This document shows, piece after piece, positions 18,631-27,078 of a stretch of DNA of 64,000 bases. Source of the DNA: Ruminococcaceae bacterium UBA5295 (GTDB lineage Bacteria; Bacillota; Clostridia; Oscillospirales; Acutalibacteraceae). How positions within the stretch are numbered: the first letter of the stretch is position 1; each line of letters begins with the position of its first letter. The notes below the pieces were generated by a model. That model made no database searches and was not told the origin of the DNA. It was given only the letters and a program-made list of their open reading frames with translations. Both the position numbers and the translations under genes were made by a program. Where the stretch lies: positions 106,376-170,375 of the forward strand of contig DHSD01000030.1 of NCBI GenBank assembly GCA_002411365.1, given 5' to 3'.

Positions 18631-18812
18631 GAAGCACCTCCAAAGCATATTGCAAAAAATTTGAGAAGAAGAAAGCGCACAGGCAAAATTCGTCTGCGCG
18701 CCAATACAATAAAAATCGACCATAAGGCAACTAAAATGTATTGACCCGTGCCGGACGAAACCCCACAGGTGAGAACAGCGGCCGTGCGCCGTATTCCTCT
18801 TTGTTTTACAAT
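18631..18812 (-). promoter_or_regulatory. infC-rpmI-rplT leader, candidate L20-type autoregulatory RNA
   Basis: About 180 transcribed bases lie between the consensus promoter and the infC start, long for a simple 5' UTR. The leader contains GC-rich stretches able to pair and ends in a strong hairpin with a T-rich tail before infC (see the separate entry). In Bacillus the same operon is controlled by L20 binding to such a leader and causing early termination. Assignment to that class is by position and layout, not by a covariance match. Confidence 0.55.
18655..18701 (-). terminator. Attenuator-like hairpin in the infC leader
   Basis: On the minus strand GCGCGCAGAC and GCCTGTGCGC pair over about nine of ten positions around a seven-base loop (18675-18701), followed by TTTCTTCTTCTC and then TTTTTT. 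It lies upstream of the infC ribosome site, so it would end transcription before the operon. The T run is interrupted, so strength is uncertain. Confidence 0.55.
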
Positions 18813-18817
18813 ATATT

Positions 18818-18846
18818 ATTATAGTTATCCACCGGGGACTTGTCAA
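18818..18846 (-). promoter_or_regulatory. Consensus sigma-A promoter of infC-rpmI-rplT
   Basis: On the minus strand TTGACA (18841-18846) and TATAAT (18818-18823) are both perfect consensus boxes separated by exactly 17 bp. The transcript would begin near 18811. Confidence 0.9.
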
Positions 18847-18885
18847 GAACTTATTTTGAGGTATTATGTTTTTTCCCAGCTTTTA

Positions 18886-18914
18886 TTGCCTCTCGTGCCG
18901 CTAACCATTATAAT
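18886..18914 (+). promoter_or_regulatory. Sigma-A promoter of the two-component genes
   Basis: TTGCCT (18886-18891) and TATAAT (18909-18914) with a 17-bp spacer precede the response regulator by about 50 bp. It is divergent from, and close to, the infC promoter. Confidence 0.7.
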
Positions 18915-18965
18915 TAAAAGCAGCAAAAAAACAAATAATGCTTTTGATTTGGAAGGAAGAGGACT

Positions 18966-19631
18966 ATGGATTCTGTCTTTATTGTGGAAGATGACCGCAA
19001 AATTCGTACGGAGCTTACAAAACTCCTGCAAAAATACGGTTATTGCTGCTATACATCTGATGATTTTTCCCATATGCCGGATGTCATCTTAAAACAAAAC
19101 CCGCAGCTTGTCCTGCTTGACCTCAACCTGCCGGTCTACGACGGCTTTTATATCTGCCGCGAACTGCGGCGGCACTCCAAAATTCCTATCATAGTTGTCA
19201 CCAGCCGCAGCACGGATATGGACGAGCTGATGAGCATGAATCTCGGGGCCGATGATTTTATAACAAAACCGTATAACACGCAGATACTGCTTGCACGCAT
19301 TGCTGCAGTGATGGCCCGCACCTACCCGGAAAAAGCGCCGGATAAAATTTCTTACCGTGGGCTGACTGTCAATTTCTCACAGAGCGTAGCCGAGGCTGAA
19401 GGAGAAAAAGCCGAGCTTACAAAAAACGAGCTCCGCATTTTGAGCATACTCCTGCGCAACCGCGGGCGCATTACTACGCGTAATGATATGATGAATGCGC
19501 TTTGGCAGTCTGATGAATTTGTAGACGACAACACGCTCACCGTCAACATAAACCGCCTGCGGAAAAAGCTCGAAAGCATAGGTGTGCACAGCTACCTTAT
19601 CACAAAACGTGGGCAGGGGTATATGATATGA
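18966..19631 (+). CDS. OmpR-family response regulator (BceR-like)
   Basis: DNA-binding response regulator of 221 residues. The receiver domain has acidic residues D9/D10 and the phosphoacceptor D52 in LVLLDLNLP, and a conserved Lys in DDFITKPYN. A winged-helix DNA-binding domain fills the C-terminal 100 residues (LTKNELRILSILLRNRG, VDDNTLTVNINRLRKKL). The next genes encode a short-loop sensor kinase and a BceAB-type exporter, so a role in sensing peptide antibiotics is inferred from context. GGAAGAGG precedes the ATG. The stop overlaps the kinase start (ATGA). Its likely target is the inverted repeat at 20644-20670. Confidence 0.93.
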   Translation: MDSVFIVEDDRKIRTELTKLLQKYGYCCYTSDDFSHMPDVILKQNPQLVLLDLNLPVYDGFYICRELRRHSKIPIIVVTSRSTDMDELMSMNLGADDFITKPYNTQILLARIAAVMARTYPEKAPDKISYRGLTVNFSQSVAEAEGEKAELTKNELRILSILLRNRGRITTRNDMMNALWQSDEFVDDNTLTVNINRLRKKLESIGVHSYLITKRGQGYMI

Positions 19632-20632
19632 GCGTTAAAAATTTTCTGCGCGACAAATTACTTTCCATTGCCCTTACTGCTGCTGTTGCCGCATTCACTT
19701 TTCTGCTGCTTAATTCCATACCCGGCATAGGATATGCCGGAGTTTATATATCATCAGCATTTATAATAGCTCAGGCCGTTTCCTTTATATGCGAATATAT
19801 CCGCAAAAACAGCTTTTACCGTGCGGCGCTGAAAAGCCTTCAAAATCTTGACAGAAAATACCTAATCTCCGAGATGCTCGACAGCCCTTCGTTTGAAGAA
19901 GGGCGCATACTCTGCGAAATCACGCGTGGTGCATGTAAGTCAATGAATGACGAAATTGCCGAATACAAGCGTACTTCTAATGATTACCGCGAATATATAG
20001 AGACATGGGTTCATGAAATTAAAACTCCAATCTCTTCAAGCAAGCTGACACTGGAAAATAATCCAAGCAAAGCCAACAGCAGTCTCAGCGACGATATGGA
20101 TAAAATTGAGAACTATGTTGAGCAGGCCCTTTTTTACAGTCGCAGCAGCAATGTTGAAAAAGACTATGTAATACGTAAGACAACCCTGAAAAAGATTGCC
20201 GCTTCCGCGCTTAAAAGATATGCCGGTACTCTTATCGGGGCAAATGCCTCAATAAGTGCAGACGGGCTTGATGAGGCCGTCTGCACCGACACAAAATGGA
20301 CAGATTTCATCATCGGCCAGATTCTGATTAACTCTGTAAAATACAGAAATAAACACCTTAAAATACGCTTCACAGGCAAAGAGGAAAAAGATAAAGTGCT
20401 TTTGACCGTCACAGACAATGGCATTGGCATTCCGGGAAAAGACCTCAGGCATATTTTTGAAAAAGGCTTCACCGGCACAAATGGGCGGATTGGCAAGCAA
20501 TCAACAGGTTTCGGGCTTTATCTGTGCCGCAGGCTCTGCGAAAAAATGGGGCTCAGCATTTCTGCCGATTCCCGGGAAGGCAAAGGCACATCCGTTACCC
20601 TTTCGTTCCCCCAAAGCAGCATGTACCTGTAA
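19628..20632 (+). CDS. Intramembrane-sensing histidine kinase (BceS-like)
   Basis: Sensor kinase of 334 residues. Two transmembrane segments (about 12-30 and 37-55) are joined by a very short outside loop, so there is no sensing domain. This is the BceS-type layout, in which the ABC permease senses the drug. The H-box is TWVHEIKTPISS with His129. The ATP-binding domain shows an N-box (IGQILINSVKYRNKH), DNGIGIP (G1) and STGFGLYLC (G2). Its start overlaps the regulator stop by four bases. The ligand is unknown; peptide antibiotics are inferred from the family. Confidence 0.92.
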   Translation: MSVKNFLRDKLLSIALTAAVAAFTFLLLNSIPGIGYAGVYISSAFIIAQAVSFICEYIRKNSFYRAALKSLQNLDRKYLISEMLDSPSFEEGRILCEITRGACKSMNDEIAEYKRTSNDYREYIETWVHEIKTPISSSKLTLENNPSKANSSLSDDMDKIENYVEQALFYSRSSNVEKDYVIRKTTLKKIAASALKRYAGTLIGANASISADGLDEAVCTDTKWTDFIIGQILINSVKYRNKHLKIRFTGKEEKDKVLLTVTDNGIGIPGKDLRHIFEKGFTGTNGRIGKQSTGFGLYLCRRLCEKMGLSISADSREGKGTSVTLSFPQSSMYL

Positions 20633-20643
20633 AGCGCCCGATC

Positions 20644-20670
20644 CTTACGAAACCGTAAGAATACCGTAAG
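20644..20670 (+). promoter_or_regulatory. Candidate response-regulator operator before the ABC genes
   Basis: CTTACG-AAAC-CGTAAG is a perfect six-base inverted repeat with a four-base spacer (20644-20659), and CGTAAG recurs 11 bp further on (20665-20670). A -10-like TATACT lies at 20703-20708 with no good -35 box, as expected for an activated promoter. The inverted-repeat layout with a four-base gap resembles BceR-type sites. Confidence 0.55.
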
Positions 20671-20740
20671 CGTAATCGATGGCGGCCCTTCCGAATGGAT
20701 ATTATACTGAAGGCAAAGCATTGAAAGGGGAACCAAACAT

Positions 20741-21508
20741 ATGCAGAAAATACTGTCTGTGGAACATCTTGAAAAATATTACGGCAACAAAGGCAATGTC
20801 ACAAAAGCCGTGGATGATGTAAGCTTCAGCCTTGACAAAGGCGAATTCATCGCGATCATGGGGGCTTCTGGCAGCGGAAAAACCACGCTGCTAAACTGCA
20901 TTTCCACCATTGACACGGCAACGGCAGGCCATATCTTAATCAATGGGCAGGATATAACGTCGCTTAACTCAAAAAAGTTGGCCCGCTTCCGCAGGGATGA
21001 GCTCGGGTTCATCTTTCAGGATTTCAGCCTTCTCGACACGTTGACAGCTTTTGAGAACATAGCCCTTGCGCTTTCCATCAACAATACGCCCGCCGGCGAA
21101 ATTGACGATAAAGTAAAGGGCGTAGCGCATCAGCTGATGATTGACGATATTCTTGAGAAATACCCCTATCAAATGTCCGGCGGCCAGAAACAGCGTGTAG
21201 CGGCCGCGCGCGCCATAGTTACAAACCCGTCGCTGATACTTGCAGACGAGCCTACAGGTGCGCTTGACTCCAAATCAGCGCGCATGCTGCTTGAAAGTTT
21301 CGAATTTCTCAACAAAAACCTTTCGGCGACTATACTTATGGTCACTCACGACTCATTTACGGCCAGCTACTGCCAGCGTGTGCTTTTCCTGAAAGACGGG
21401 AAAATCTTCAATGAAATAGACCGCGGAAGCGACAGCCGCAAACAATTGTTTGGCCGGATTATCGAAGTCCTCTCACTTCTTGGAGGTGACAACGCCAATG
21501 TTTTATAA
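20741..21508 (+). CDS. BceA-type ABC transporter ATPase
   Basis: ATP-binding subunit of 255 residues with Walker A GASGSGKTTL (41-50), the signature MSGGQKQRVAAARA, Walker B LILADEPTGALDS, and a switch His in MVTHD. It belongs to the MacB/LolD/BceA group, which powers FtsX-like permeases rather than classical importers. It is preceded by an ATG with AAAGGGG and by the candidate operator. Its last codons overlap the permease gene, so the pair is cotranscribed. With the permease it is expected to remove or shield cell-wall targets from peptide antibiotics. Confidence 0.93.
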   Translation: MQKILSVEHLEKYYGNKGNVTKAVDDVSFSLDKGEFIAIMGASGSGKTTLLNCISTIDTATAGHILINGQDITSLNSKKLARFRRDELGFIFQDFSLLDTLTAFENIALALSINNTPAGEIDDKVKGVAHQLMIDDILEKYPYQMSGGQKQRVAAARAIVTNPSLILADEPTGALDSKSARMLLESFEFLNKNLSATILMVTHDSFTASYCQRVLFLKDGKIFNEIDRGSDSRKQLFGRIIEVLSLLGGDNANVL

Positions 21509-23537
21509 ACTTGCTCTGAAAAACGCCAGAAAAAGTATGAAAGACTATACTATATTTTTCCTTACCGTAGCATTTGGCGTCTGCCTTTTCTATATGTTCA
21601 ACTCGCTTGACGCGCAGACCGCCATGATGCAGTTGAACAAGTCAAAATACAGTATGATGCAGCAGCTTACCAAAATTATTTCATATATTTCTGTATTTGT
21701 TGCTGTGATACTCGGCTTCCTTATTATTTACGCCAACCGCTTTTTAATCAAGCGCAGGAAAAAAGAACTTGGGCTTTACATGACGCTCGGCATGGAGCGC
21801 GGAAAGATTTCGCGCCTGCTTAACCTTGAAATGTTCCTGATTGCCCTGCTGGCCCTCGCCGCGGGGCTTGTGGCCGGCGTTTTCCTCTCACAGGGGCTGA
21901 GCGTGCTCACAGCAAAGATGTTCCAGACAAACCTTACGTCGTTCCGGTTCGTTTTTTCTGCGGGCGCATGCCGCAAAACACTGCTCTATTTCGGCATTAT
22001 GTTTCTCATTGTCTTGATTTTCAACGCAGCTTCTGTTTCACGTTTGAAGCTGATTGATCTGCTGACTGCCGGAAAGAAAAACGAGACGCTGAAAATCCGG
22101 AAGCTCTGGATTTCCGTTGTCGGGTTTATTGCTGCCGTCGTATGCCTTGTGACTGCCTACGTCCTTATCATTCAAAACGGAATGATGAGCCTTGACTGGA
22201 AGTTTAAATCATCCATAATTTTAGGCATTGCAGGGACTTTCCTGTTTTTCTTCTCCCTTTCCGGATTTCTGTTGCGCTCGGTGCAGTCAAACAAGCGCGT
22301 CTACTACAAAGGGCTCAATATGTTCATCCTGCGCCAGTTCAACAGCAAAATCAATACGACGTTTGTCTCCATTTCCATCATCTGCCTGATGCTTCTCATT
22401 ACCATCAGCACGCTTTCTTCCGGAATCGGGACTGCCAGTGCCATCGCACAAAACATAAATGGCCTTACCCCGTATGACGTCTCCCTTTCGCGCTATGCGA
22501 AAGACACAGGCAGTCTGCAAAACACCGATATGGCGGAAAAGCTGAAAAGCGACGGCGTCGACCTCAGCAAATACGCCTCCGATTATGTTGAAACCAATTA
22601 CTACACCCTTGGCGTAAAATTCGCCAATCTGCCTTTCACGGAAAAAGAGATTGCAGATATCAACCAAAACGACAAAATGCTTATCAAGGACTTTAAAAAT
22701 TCGCATATCAATGCCATAACTCTCAGCAACTGCAACCACCTTGCCAAGATGCAGGGCAAAAAAGAGCTTGTGCTGAAGGGAAACCAGTTCGCCATTGTGG
22801 GAACCATTGCTAAAATGGAAGCCCCGATGAACCGTTTTCTTCAGAACGGGCTGACCCTTTCCATCAACTGGAAAAAATTTCAGCCGGTTGAAAAGCAGGT
22901 CATTTCAATGGGACTTGTTGTCGGCGACAGCAGCACAGACTATGCCGTCCTGCCGGACGATGCAGTAAAAGGCTGTCCGGTAGTGACGCAGGTACTCTGC
23001 ATGAACTATAAACATGGAGTTACAGACAGCACATTCATTAAGCTCCTTGACAGTATCTATTCAAAAGATGCAAAAGGCAAAACAACGCCCGCTTATGATT
23101 CGCAGGTAACAAAACAGCAGATTATCGATGAGAGCGCCGGCATCAGTATCACCTCTTCATATGTGGCCATTTATGTCAGCCTTGTGTTCCTCATCGCAGG
23201 TGCCGCAATACTTGCCCTTCAACAGCTTTCGGAATCGTCGGACAATGCGGAACGCTACTCACTTCTGCGCAAGCTCGGCACCGATGAGAAAATGCTGAGC
23301 CACGCGCTGTTTACGCAGATCGGCTTGTATTTTCTGCTCCCGCTTCTGCTTGCCATCGTCCATTCCATCGTAGGGATCAGCGTGGTAAACCATGCGATTG
23401 CCTACGTCGGCCACTACGACATCACGCAGTCTTCCGTTCTCACTGTGCTGATTTTTGCCGTTGTTTACGGAGGATATTTCCTTGCAACTTATTTTGGAAG
23501 CAAGGGTATCCTGCGGCAGAAAGCAGAAAATACCTGA
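21498..23537 (+). CDS. BceB-type ABC transporter permease (FtsX-like)
   Basis: Membrane subunit of 679 residues. Start ATG 21498 follows GGAGGTGAC and gives MFYKLALKNARKSMKDY, the usual family N-terminus; an upstream in-frame start inside the ATPase gene is discarded. About ten hydrophobic segments are seen, arranged as one, a group of three, a pair, and a final group of three, with a large hydrophilic insert of about 200 residues (roughly 325-525) that would face outside. This is the BceB/FtsX layout, where the insert and adjacent helices recognise the peptide. The specific drug cannot be told. A strong terminator follows at 23562. Confidence 0.92.
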   Translation: MFYKLALKNARKSMKDYTIFFLTVAFGVCLFYMFNSLDAQTAMMQLNKSKYSMMQQLTKIISYISVFVAVILGFLIIYANRFLIKRRKKELGLYMTLGMERGKISRLLNLEMFLIALLALAAGLVAGVFLSQGLSVLTAKMFQTNLTSFRFVFSAGACRKTLLYFGIMFLIVLIFNAASVSRLKLIDLLTAGKKNETLKIRKLWISVVGFIAAVVCLVTAYVLIIQNGMMSLDWKFKSSIILGIAGTFLFFFSLSGFLLRSVQSNKRVYYKGLNMFILRQFNSKINTTFVSISIICLMLLITISTLSSGIGTASAIAQNINGLTPYDVSLSRYAKDTGSLQNTDMAEKLKSDGVDLSKYASDYVETNYYTLGVKFANLPFTEKEIADINQNDKMLIKDFKNSHINAITLSNCNHLAKMQGKKELVLKGNQFAIVGTIAKMEAPMNRFLQNGLTLSINWKKFQPVEKQVISMGLVVGDSSTDYAVLPDDAVKGCPVVTQVLCMNYKHGVTDSTFIKLLDSIYSKDAKGKTTPAYDSQVTKQQIIDESAGISITSSYVAIYVSLVFLIAGAAILALQQLSESSDNAERYSLLRKLGTDEKMLSHALFTQIGLYFLLPLLLAIVHSIVGISVVNHAIAYVGHYDITQSSVLTVLIFAVVYGGYFLATYFGSKGILRQKAENT

Positions 23538-23561
23538 AAGTAAATTTAGAATAAACATTAC

Positions 23562-23607
23562 AAAACCGTCTGCCACCAACATTTCAGGTGGCAGGCGGTT
23601 TTTATTT
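23562..23607 (+). terminator. Rho-independent terminator after the Bce-type module
   Basis: AAACCGTCTGCCACC and GGTGGCAGGCGGTTT pair with one wobble around a nine-base loop and are followed by TTATTT. It separates the exporter genes from the dehydratase genes. Confidence 0.9.
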
Positions 23608-23609
23608 CC

Positions 23610-23638
23610 TTGACCATTTCTATGATTGCTTTTATAAT
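23610..23638 (+). promoter_or_regulatory. Sigma-A promoter of the dehydratase/activase pair
   Basis: TTGACC (23610-23615) and TATAAT (23633-23638) lie 17 bp apart, directly after the terminator and about 55 bp before the first gene. Confidence 0.82.
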
Positions 23639-23691
23639 TAAAATAAATTGCAGGAGTATGATTTTACAGAAAATCAAATAGGAACTGTAGA

Positions 23692-24981
23692 GTGGTGAAA
23701 AAAATGAATCCCGCAGAATTTTATGGCGGCATTGTAAGAAAGAAAATCCCAAAAAATCCAAAACTGGCGGGCAATATGATAAAAGCAGGCCTTCATCTTG
23801 AATCGTTCCGCTGTGCACATTTCCCCGAAAAAGGAATGCCGAAAGCATACCAGTATCTTAATTATATGGCGGTCAAAGTCGTGGCAGACGCCCTCGAAAA
23901 TCCTGAAACATACATTTGGACAAATATTTTTGCTCCGGCCGAGCTGCTTCAAACATTTGGCATGACGTGCGTCTCCATGGAATGCCTCGCATCTTACCTT
24001 TCCGGGTTCTACCTGGAAGATTATTTCATCGACCTCGCCGAAAACCAGGGCATAGCATCAACGCTGTGCTCCTACCATAAAAACTTCATCGGTGCGGCGT
24101 CTACAGGCATACTTCCCAACCCAATACTCGGCGTCACTACATCAATGATATGCGACGGCAATATAAACACTTTCCGCTACCTAAACAGCCAATGCGGCGT
24201 GCCGTACTTTGTAATAGATATCCCGCACAACTGGTCGCCCGAAGCGGAAGATTACGTTGTGCGCCAGCTTAAGCAGTTCATCCCTGTGCTGGAAGAAAAG
24301 TCCGGTAAAAAGTATGACGAAGATGCACTTAAGGAAACGCTTAAAAGGGAGAACGAATCAAAAAAGCATTTCTTCAATGCCCTGCAAAAGCGTCTGGTTC
24401 ACGCATACCCAAACACAATGACGCTTGTTTTGTTTCTATTACTTGCTACACACCTTAATATCGGTTCACAGTGGGTGCTCGATTTTTTTCGTATGCTGGA
24501 TAAGGAAATTGATACGTATCCGTCACCGAAAAGCGAAAAGCGCCTCATGTGGATACACCTTACCCCTTACACTGAACCCACACTCAGTAAATATCTTAAC
24601 TACAACCCTAAGTACGCTATTGTCTGTGACGATTTTAACCTCGACTATACCGAGATGCTCGACACAGAGCATCCCCTGCACGCACTCGCAAAAAAGATGA
24701 TATGCAACATATACAATGGCGATTTCAGCCGCAAGGCCGATGCGTGCGCCGCATATGCCCAAAAATACAACTGCGACGGGGTAGTTGAGTTCTGCCACTG
24801 GGGCTGCAAGCAGTCCTGCGGAGGTGCGCTGCTTATAAAGGACAAAATGAGGAAAATCGGTAAGCCAATGCTTATACTGGACGGCGATGCGCTTGACAGG
24901 CGCAATAACCACGATGGGCAGATACGCACGCGTTTCGAAGCATTCCTCGAAGTGCTTGAAAATGGACAGGAGGCGACTTGA
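23692..24981 (+). CDS. 2-hydroxyacyl-CoA dehydratase-family subunit
   Basis: A 429-residue member of the HgdA/HgdB/BcrBC-like family, whose subunits hold iron-sulfur clusters used for radical dehydration or difficult two-electron reductions. Family features are FAPAELLQTFG near the N-terminus, CSYHKNFIGA, and a C-terminal Cys cluster CDGVVEFCHWGCKQSCGG with four cysteines. The GTG at 23692 (AGGA upstream) and the ATG at 23704 are both possible starts. Translation of the next gene begins one base after its stop. No CoA-transferase, ETF or acyl-CoA dehydrogenase gene is adjacent, so the substrate is unknown. Related double-cubane cluster proteins are an alternative description. Confidence 0.85.
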   Translation: MVKKMNPAEFYGGIVRKKIPKNPKLAGNMIKAGLHLESFRCAHFPEKGMPKAYQYLNYMAVKVVADALENPETYIWTNIFAPAELLQTFGMTCVSMECLASYLSGFYLEDYFIDLAENQGIASTLCSYHKNFIGAASTGILPNPILGVTTSMICDGNINTFRYLNSQCGVPYFVIDIPHNWSPEAEDYVVRQLKQFIPVLEEKSGKKYDEDALKETLKRENESKKHFFNALQKRLVHAYPNTMTLVLFLLLATHLNIGSQWVLDFFRMLDKEIDTYPSPKSEKRLMWIHLTPYTEPTLSKYLNYNPKYAIVCDDFNLDYTEMLDTEHPLHALAKKMICNIYNGDFSRKADACAAYAQKYNCDGVVEFCHWGCKQSCGGALLIKDKMRKIGKPMLILDGDALDRRNNHDGQIRTRFEAFLEVLENGQEAT

Positions 24982-26691
24982 TTGATTGGCTATGTCTGCA
25001 AATATACACCTGTAGAAATGCTCGAATCGATGGGTGCCGAAATGGTGCGCATTGAGCCTGAGGCAACGGATTTTGACTTGGCAGACGCCGCTCTCCACCC
25101 GAATCTCTGCTCTTATGCCAAAGCTGTCCTCGAAGATTTCGCACAGAAAGATTACGACGGCATTGTTCTTACTACATGCTGCGATTCCATAAGGCGGCTG
25201 TATGACGTTTTGCACAGCCGCTATCCAGATAAATTTATTTACCTTCTCGACTTTCCACGTATTGTAAATGATTTTTCTGCCAGCCTCTTTGAAGTCCAGA
25301 TTAAGAAGCTCGCAGAAGCCTATGGAAAATTTTCAGGAAATAAATTCAGTGCTGATATTTTCCGGAAAAAGATGCCTGTCTGCCACGGCAAAATAAATTT
25401 GAACCGTGGGATCAACAATTCCGGTCACCCTTCAGTCATTATAGCAGGCGCGCGCTGCGGCAGGTCGTTTTTGGATATGGTGCGGAAAAGCGGAGCATAT
25501 ATCTTATCTGACATAACATGCACAGGGCTCGAACGAAAATTTAACACAACCGATATGCCGGAAAACAGCAGCCATCTGTTCAGGTCCTACGCAGGGCAGC
25601 TTTTATGCCAAGTGCCGTGTATGCGCATGACAGACCTTTCAAGGCGCAAAAAGCTATGGCAGCAGCTTACGCAGAAAGCTGACGGCATTGTTTACCACAC
25701 AGTAAAGTTCTGCGACAATTATTCTTTCGAATATGCAGCCATACGCCGTAAAGTGGGTATCCCAGTTCTTAAAGTCGAAACAGATACAACGCCTCAGTGC
25801 GAAGGCCAGTTGCGCACACGTGTTGAGGCATTTCTGGAATCGCTTCGCGCTAATAAAAAGTATCAGGGCGAAAGCACCGACAAAAGCAGTAAAAGCAATA
25901 AAAATAAAATCTATGTTCTTGGCATTGACAGTGGCTCAACCTCAACAAATGCAGTCATTATTGACGGGGAAAAGCATATCATAGCCGATGACACTATCCC
26001 GACCGGTGCAAAAGTTTCGGAGTCCGCCGAAAAGATACGCAGTAAAGTCACTGCCAAAGCAGGCCTTGCGGAAAAAGACATAACCATGACCGTAACAACA
26101 GGCTACGGGCGCGTTTCCATACCGTTTGCAGACGGGAACGTCACCGAAATCTCATGCCACGGCAAAGGCGCACAATATTTTAACCCTAATGTGCACACTA
26201 TTCTCGACATCGGCGGGCAGGATTCCAAGGCAATACGGCTCAATGGCAAAGGCGAAATAGCCGATTTTGTTATGAATGACAAGTGCGCCGCCGGGACCGG
26301 ACGGTTTCTTGAAGCAATGGCGCGCACACTTGAGCTTGATGTTTCAGAGCTCGGCCCTATTTCCATGAAATCCACAAAAGCCGTCGCTATAAGTTCCATG
26401 TGTACTGTTTTCGCTGAGTCTGAAGTGATATCTCTTATTGCGCAGAATAAAGAAAAGGCGGATATCGTCCACGGCATACACAACGCCATTGCCGGCAAGG
26501 CATTCTCGCTGCTCAGCCGCGTTGAGCCGCAGCCCGAGTATATGATGACCGGTGGTGTTGCACATAACGCAGGTGTTGTTAAGGCCGTAGAAGAAAAGCT
26601 TGGCGCAAAGCTTTATATATGCCCTAAGCCTGAAATTGTAGGGGCCGTTGGTGCGGCATTAGTTGGGCTGGAGAAAGTGCTTTCTGGTTAA
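24982..26691 (+). CDS. Fusion of a 2-hydroxyacyl-CoA dehydratase-like subunit and its ATP-dependent activase
   Basis: A 569-residue two-part protein. Residues 1 to about 300 form a second dehydratase-family subunit (GYVCKYTPVEMLESMGAE, HPNLCSYAKAVLEDF, TTCCDSIRR, VKFCDNYSFEY). After a Lys/Ser linker, residues from about 310 form a BadF/HgdC activase: GIDSGSTSTNAVI (phosphate 1), DIGGQDSKAI (phosphate 2), and two cysteines in NDKCAAGTG and SSMCTVFAESE that would bridge a [4Fe-4S] cluster across a dimer. The activase injects an electron into the dehydratase with ATP hydrolysis. Start is TTG with GGAGG eight bases upstream. Fusion of activase and subunit in one chain is less common than separate genes. 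Confidence 0.85.
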   Translation: MIGYVCKYTPVEMLESMGAEMVRIEPEATDFDLADAALHPNLCSYAKAVLEDFAQKDYDGIVLTTCCDSIRRLYDVLHSRYPDKFIYLLDFPRIVNDFSASLFEVQIKKLAEAYGKFSGNKFSADIFRKKMPVCHGKINLNRGINNSGHPSVIIAGARCGRSFLDMVRKSGAYILSDITCTGLERKFNTTDMPENSSHLFRSYAGQLLCQVPCMRMTDLSRRKKLWQQLTQKADGIVYHTVKFCDNYSFEYAAIRRKVGIPVLKVETDTTPQCEGQLRTRVEAFLESLRANKKYQGESTDKSSKSNKNKIYVLGIDSGSTSTNAVIIDGEKHIIADDTIPTGAKVSESAEKIRSKVTAKAGLAEKDITMTVTTGYGRVSIPFADGNVTEISCHGKGAQYFNPNVHTILDIGGQDSKAIRLNGKGEIADFVMNDKCAAGTGRFLEAMARTLELDVSELGPISMKSTKAVAISSMCTVFAESEVISLIAQNKEKADIVHGIHNAIAGKAFSLLSRVEPQPEYMMTGGVAHNAGVVKAVEEKLGAKLYICPKPEIVGAVGAALVGLEKVLSG

Positions 26692-26732
26692 AACTTGCGT
26701 GTTGGCTTTAATATTCAGGCATGAGAAAAAGC

Positions 26733-26761
26733 TTGCATTTAGCATCTGAATCTGGTAAAAT
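26733..26761 (+). promoter_or_regulatory. Sigma-A promoter of rpmB
   Basis: TTGCAT (26733-26738) and TAAAAT (26756-26761) are separated by 17 bp, about 50 bp before the rpmB start. Confidence 0.7.
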
Positions 26762-26809
26762 GTAAATGTTACTTTGTAAAAGAAGCCTTTTAAAGGAGGT
26801 GCAGATAAA

Positions 26810-26998
26810 ATGGCAAAATGCGCAATATGCGGCAAAGAAGTTGCTTTCAGCAAACAGGTTTCCCACTCTCACAGGCGTTCGAGTAGGACTTGGAAAGCAA
26901 ACGTAAGGCGTGTAAAAGCAATCGTTAACGGTTCCCCAAAGAAGATTTACGCCTGCACCCGCTGCCTTCGTTCAGGTAAGGTAAAGCGTGCTGTCTGA
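26810..26998 (+). CDS. rpmB: 50S ribosomal protein L28, zinc-binding type
   Basis: Ribosomal protein of 62 residues. It carries CAIC near the N-terminus and CTRC near the C-terminus, the four-cysteine zinc-binding form of L28, and the conserved SHSHRRSSRTWKANV core. AAAGGAGGTG precedes the start. It is a single-gene unit with its own promoter and a strong palindromic terminator. In many bacteria the zinc-bearing form is replaced by a zinc-free paralogue during zinc limitation; no paralogue is seen in the window. Confidence 0.97.
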   Translation: MAKCAICGKEVAFSKQVSHSHRRSSRTWKANVRRVKAIVNGSPKKIYACTRCLRSGKVKRAV

Positions 26999-27013
26999 TG
27001 GAATATGCAGATT

Positions 27014-27046
27014 AGGGCAAAGTGCAATTGCACTTTGCCCTATTTT
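27014..27046. terminator. Bidirectional terminator between rpmB and plsY
   Basis: A perfect 28-bp palindrome, AGGGCAAAGTGCAA and its complement (27014-27041), is followed by ATTTTTAT on the plus strand. It lies between convergent genes. Confidence 0.88.
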
Positions 27047-27078
27047 TATAGCACCACTAAATTTAAGCAATGAAAAGC

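Noticed and set aside
18631..18846. Extended infC coding frame of 245 codons
   Set aside because: The extra N-terminal residues are unlike IF-3, the region holds the promoter and leader hairpin, and the ribosome site fits only the ATT start.
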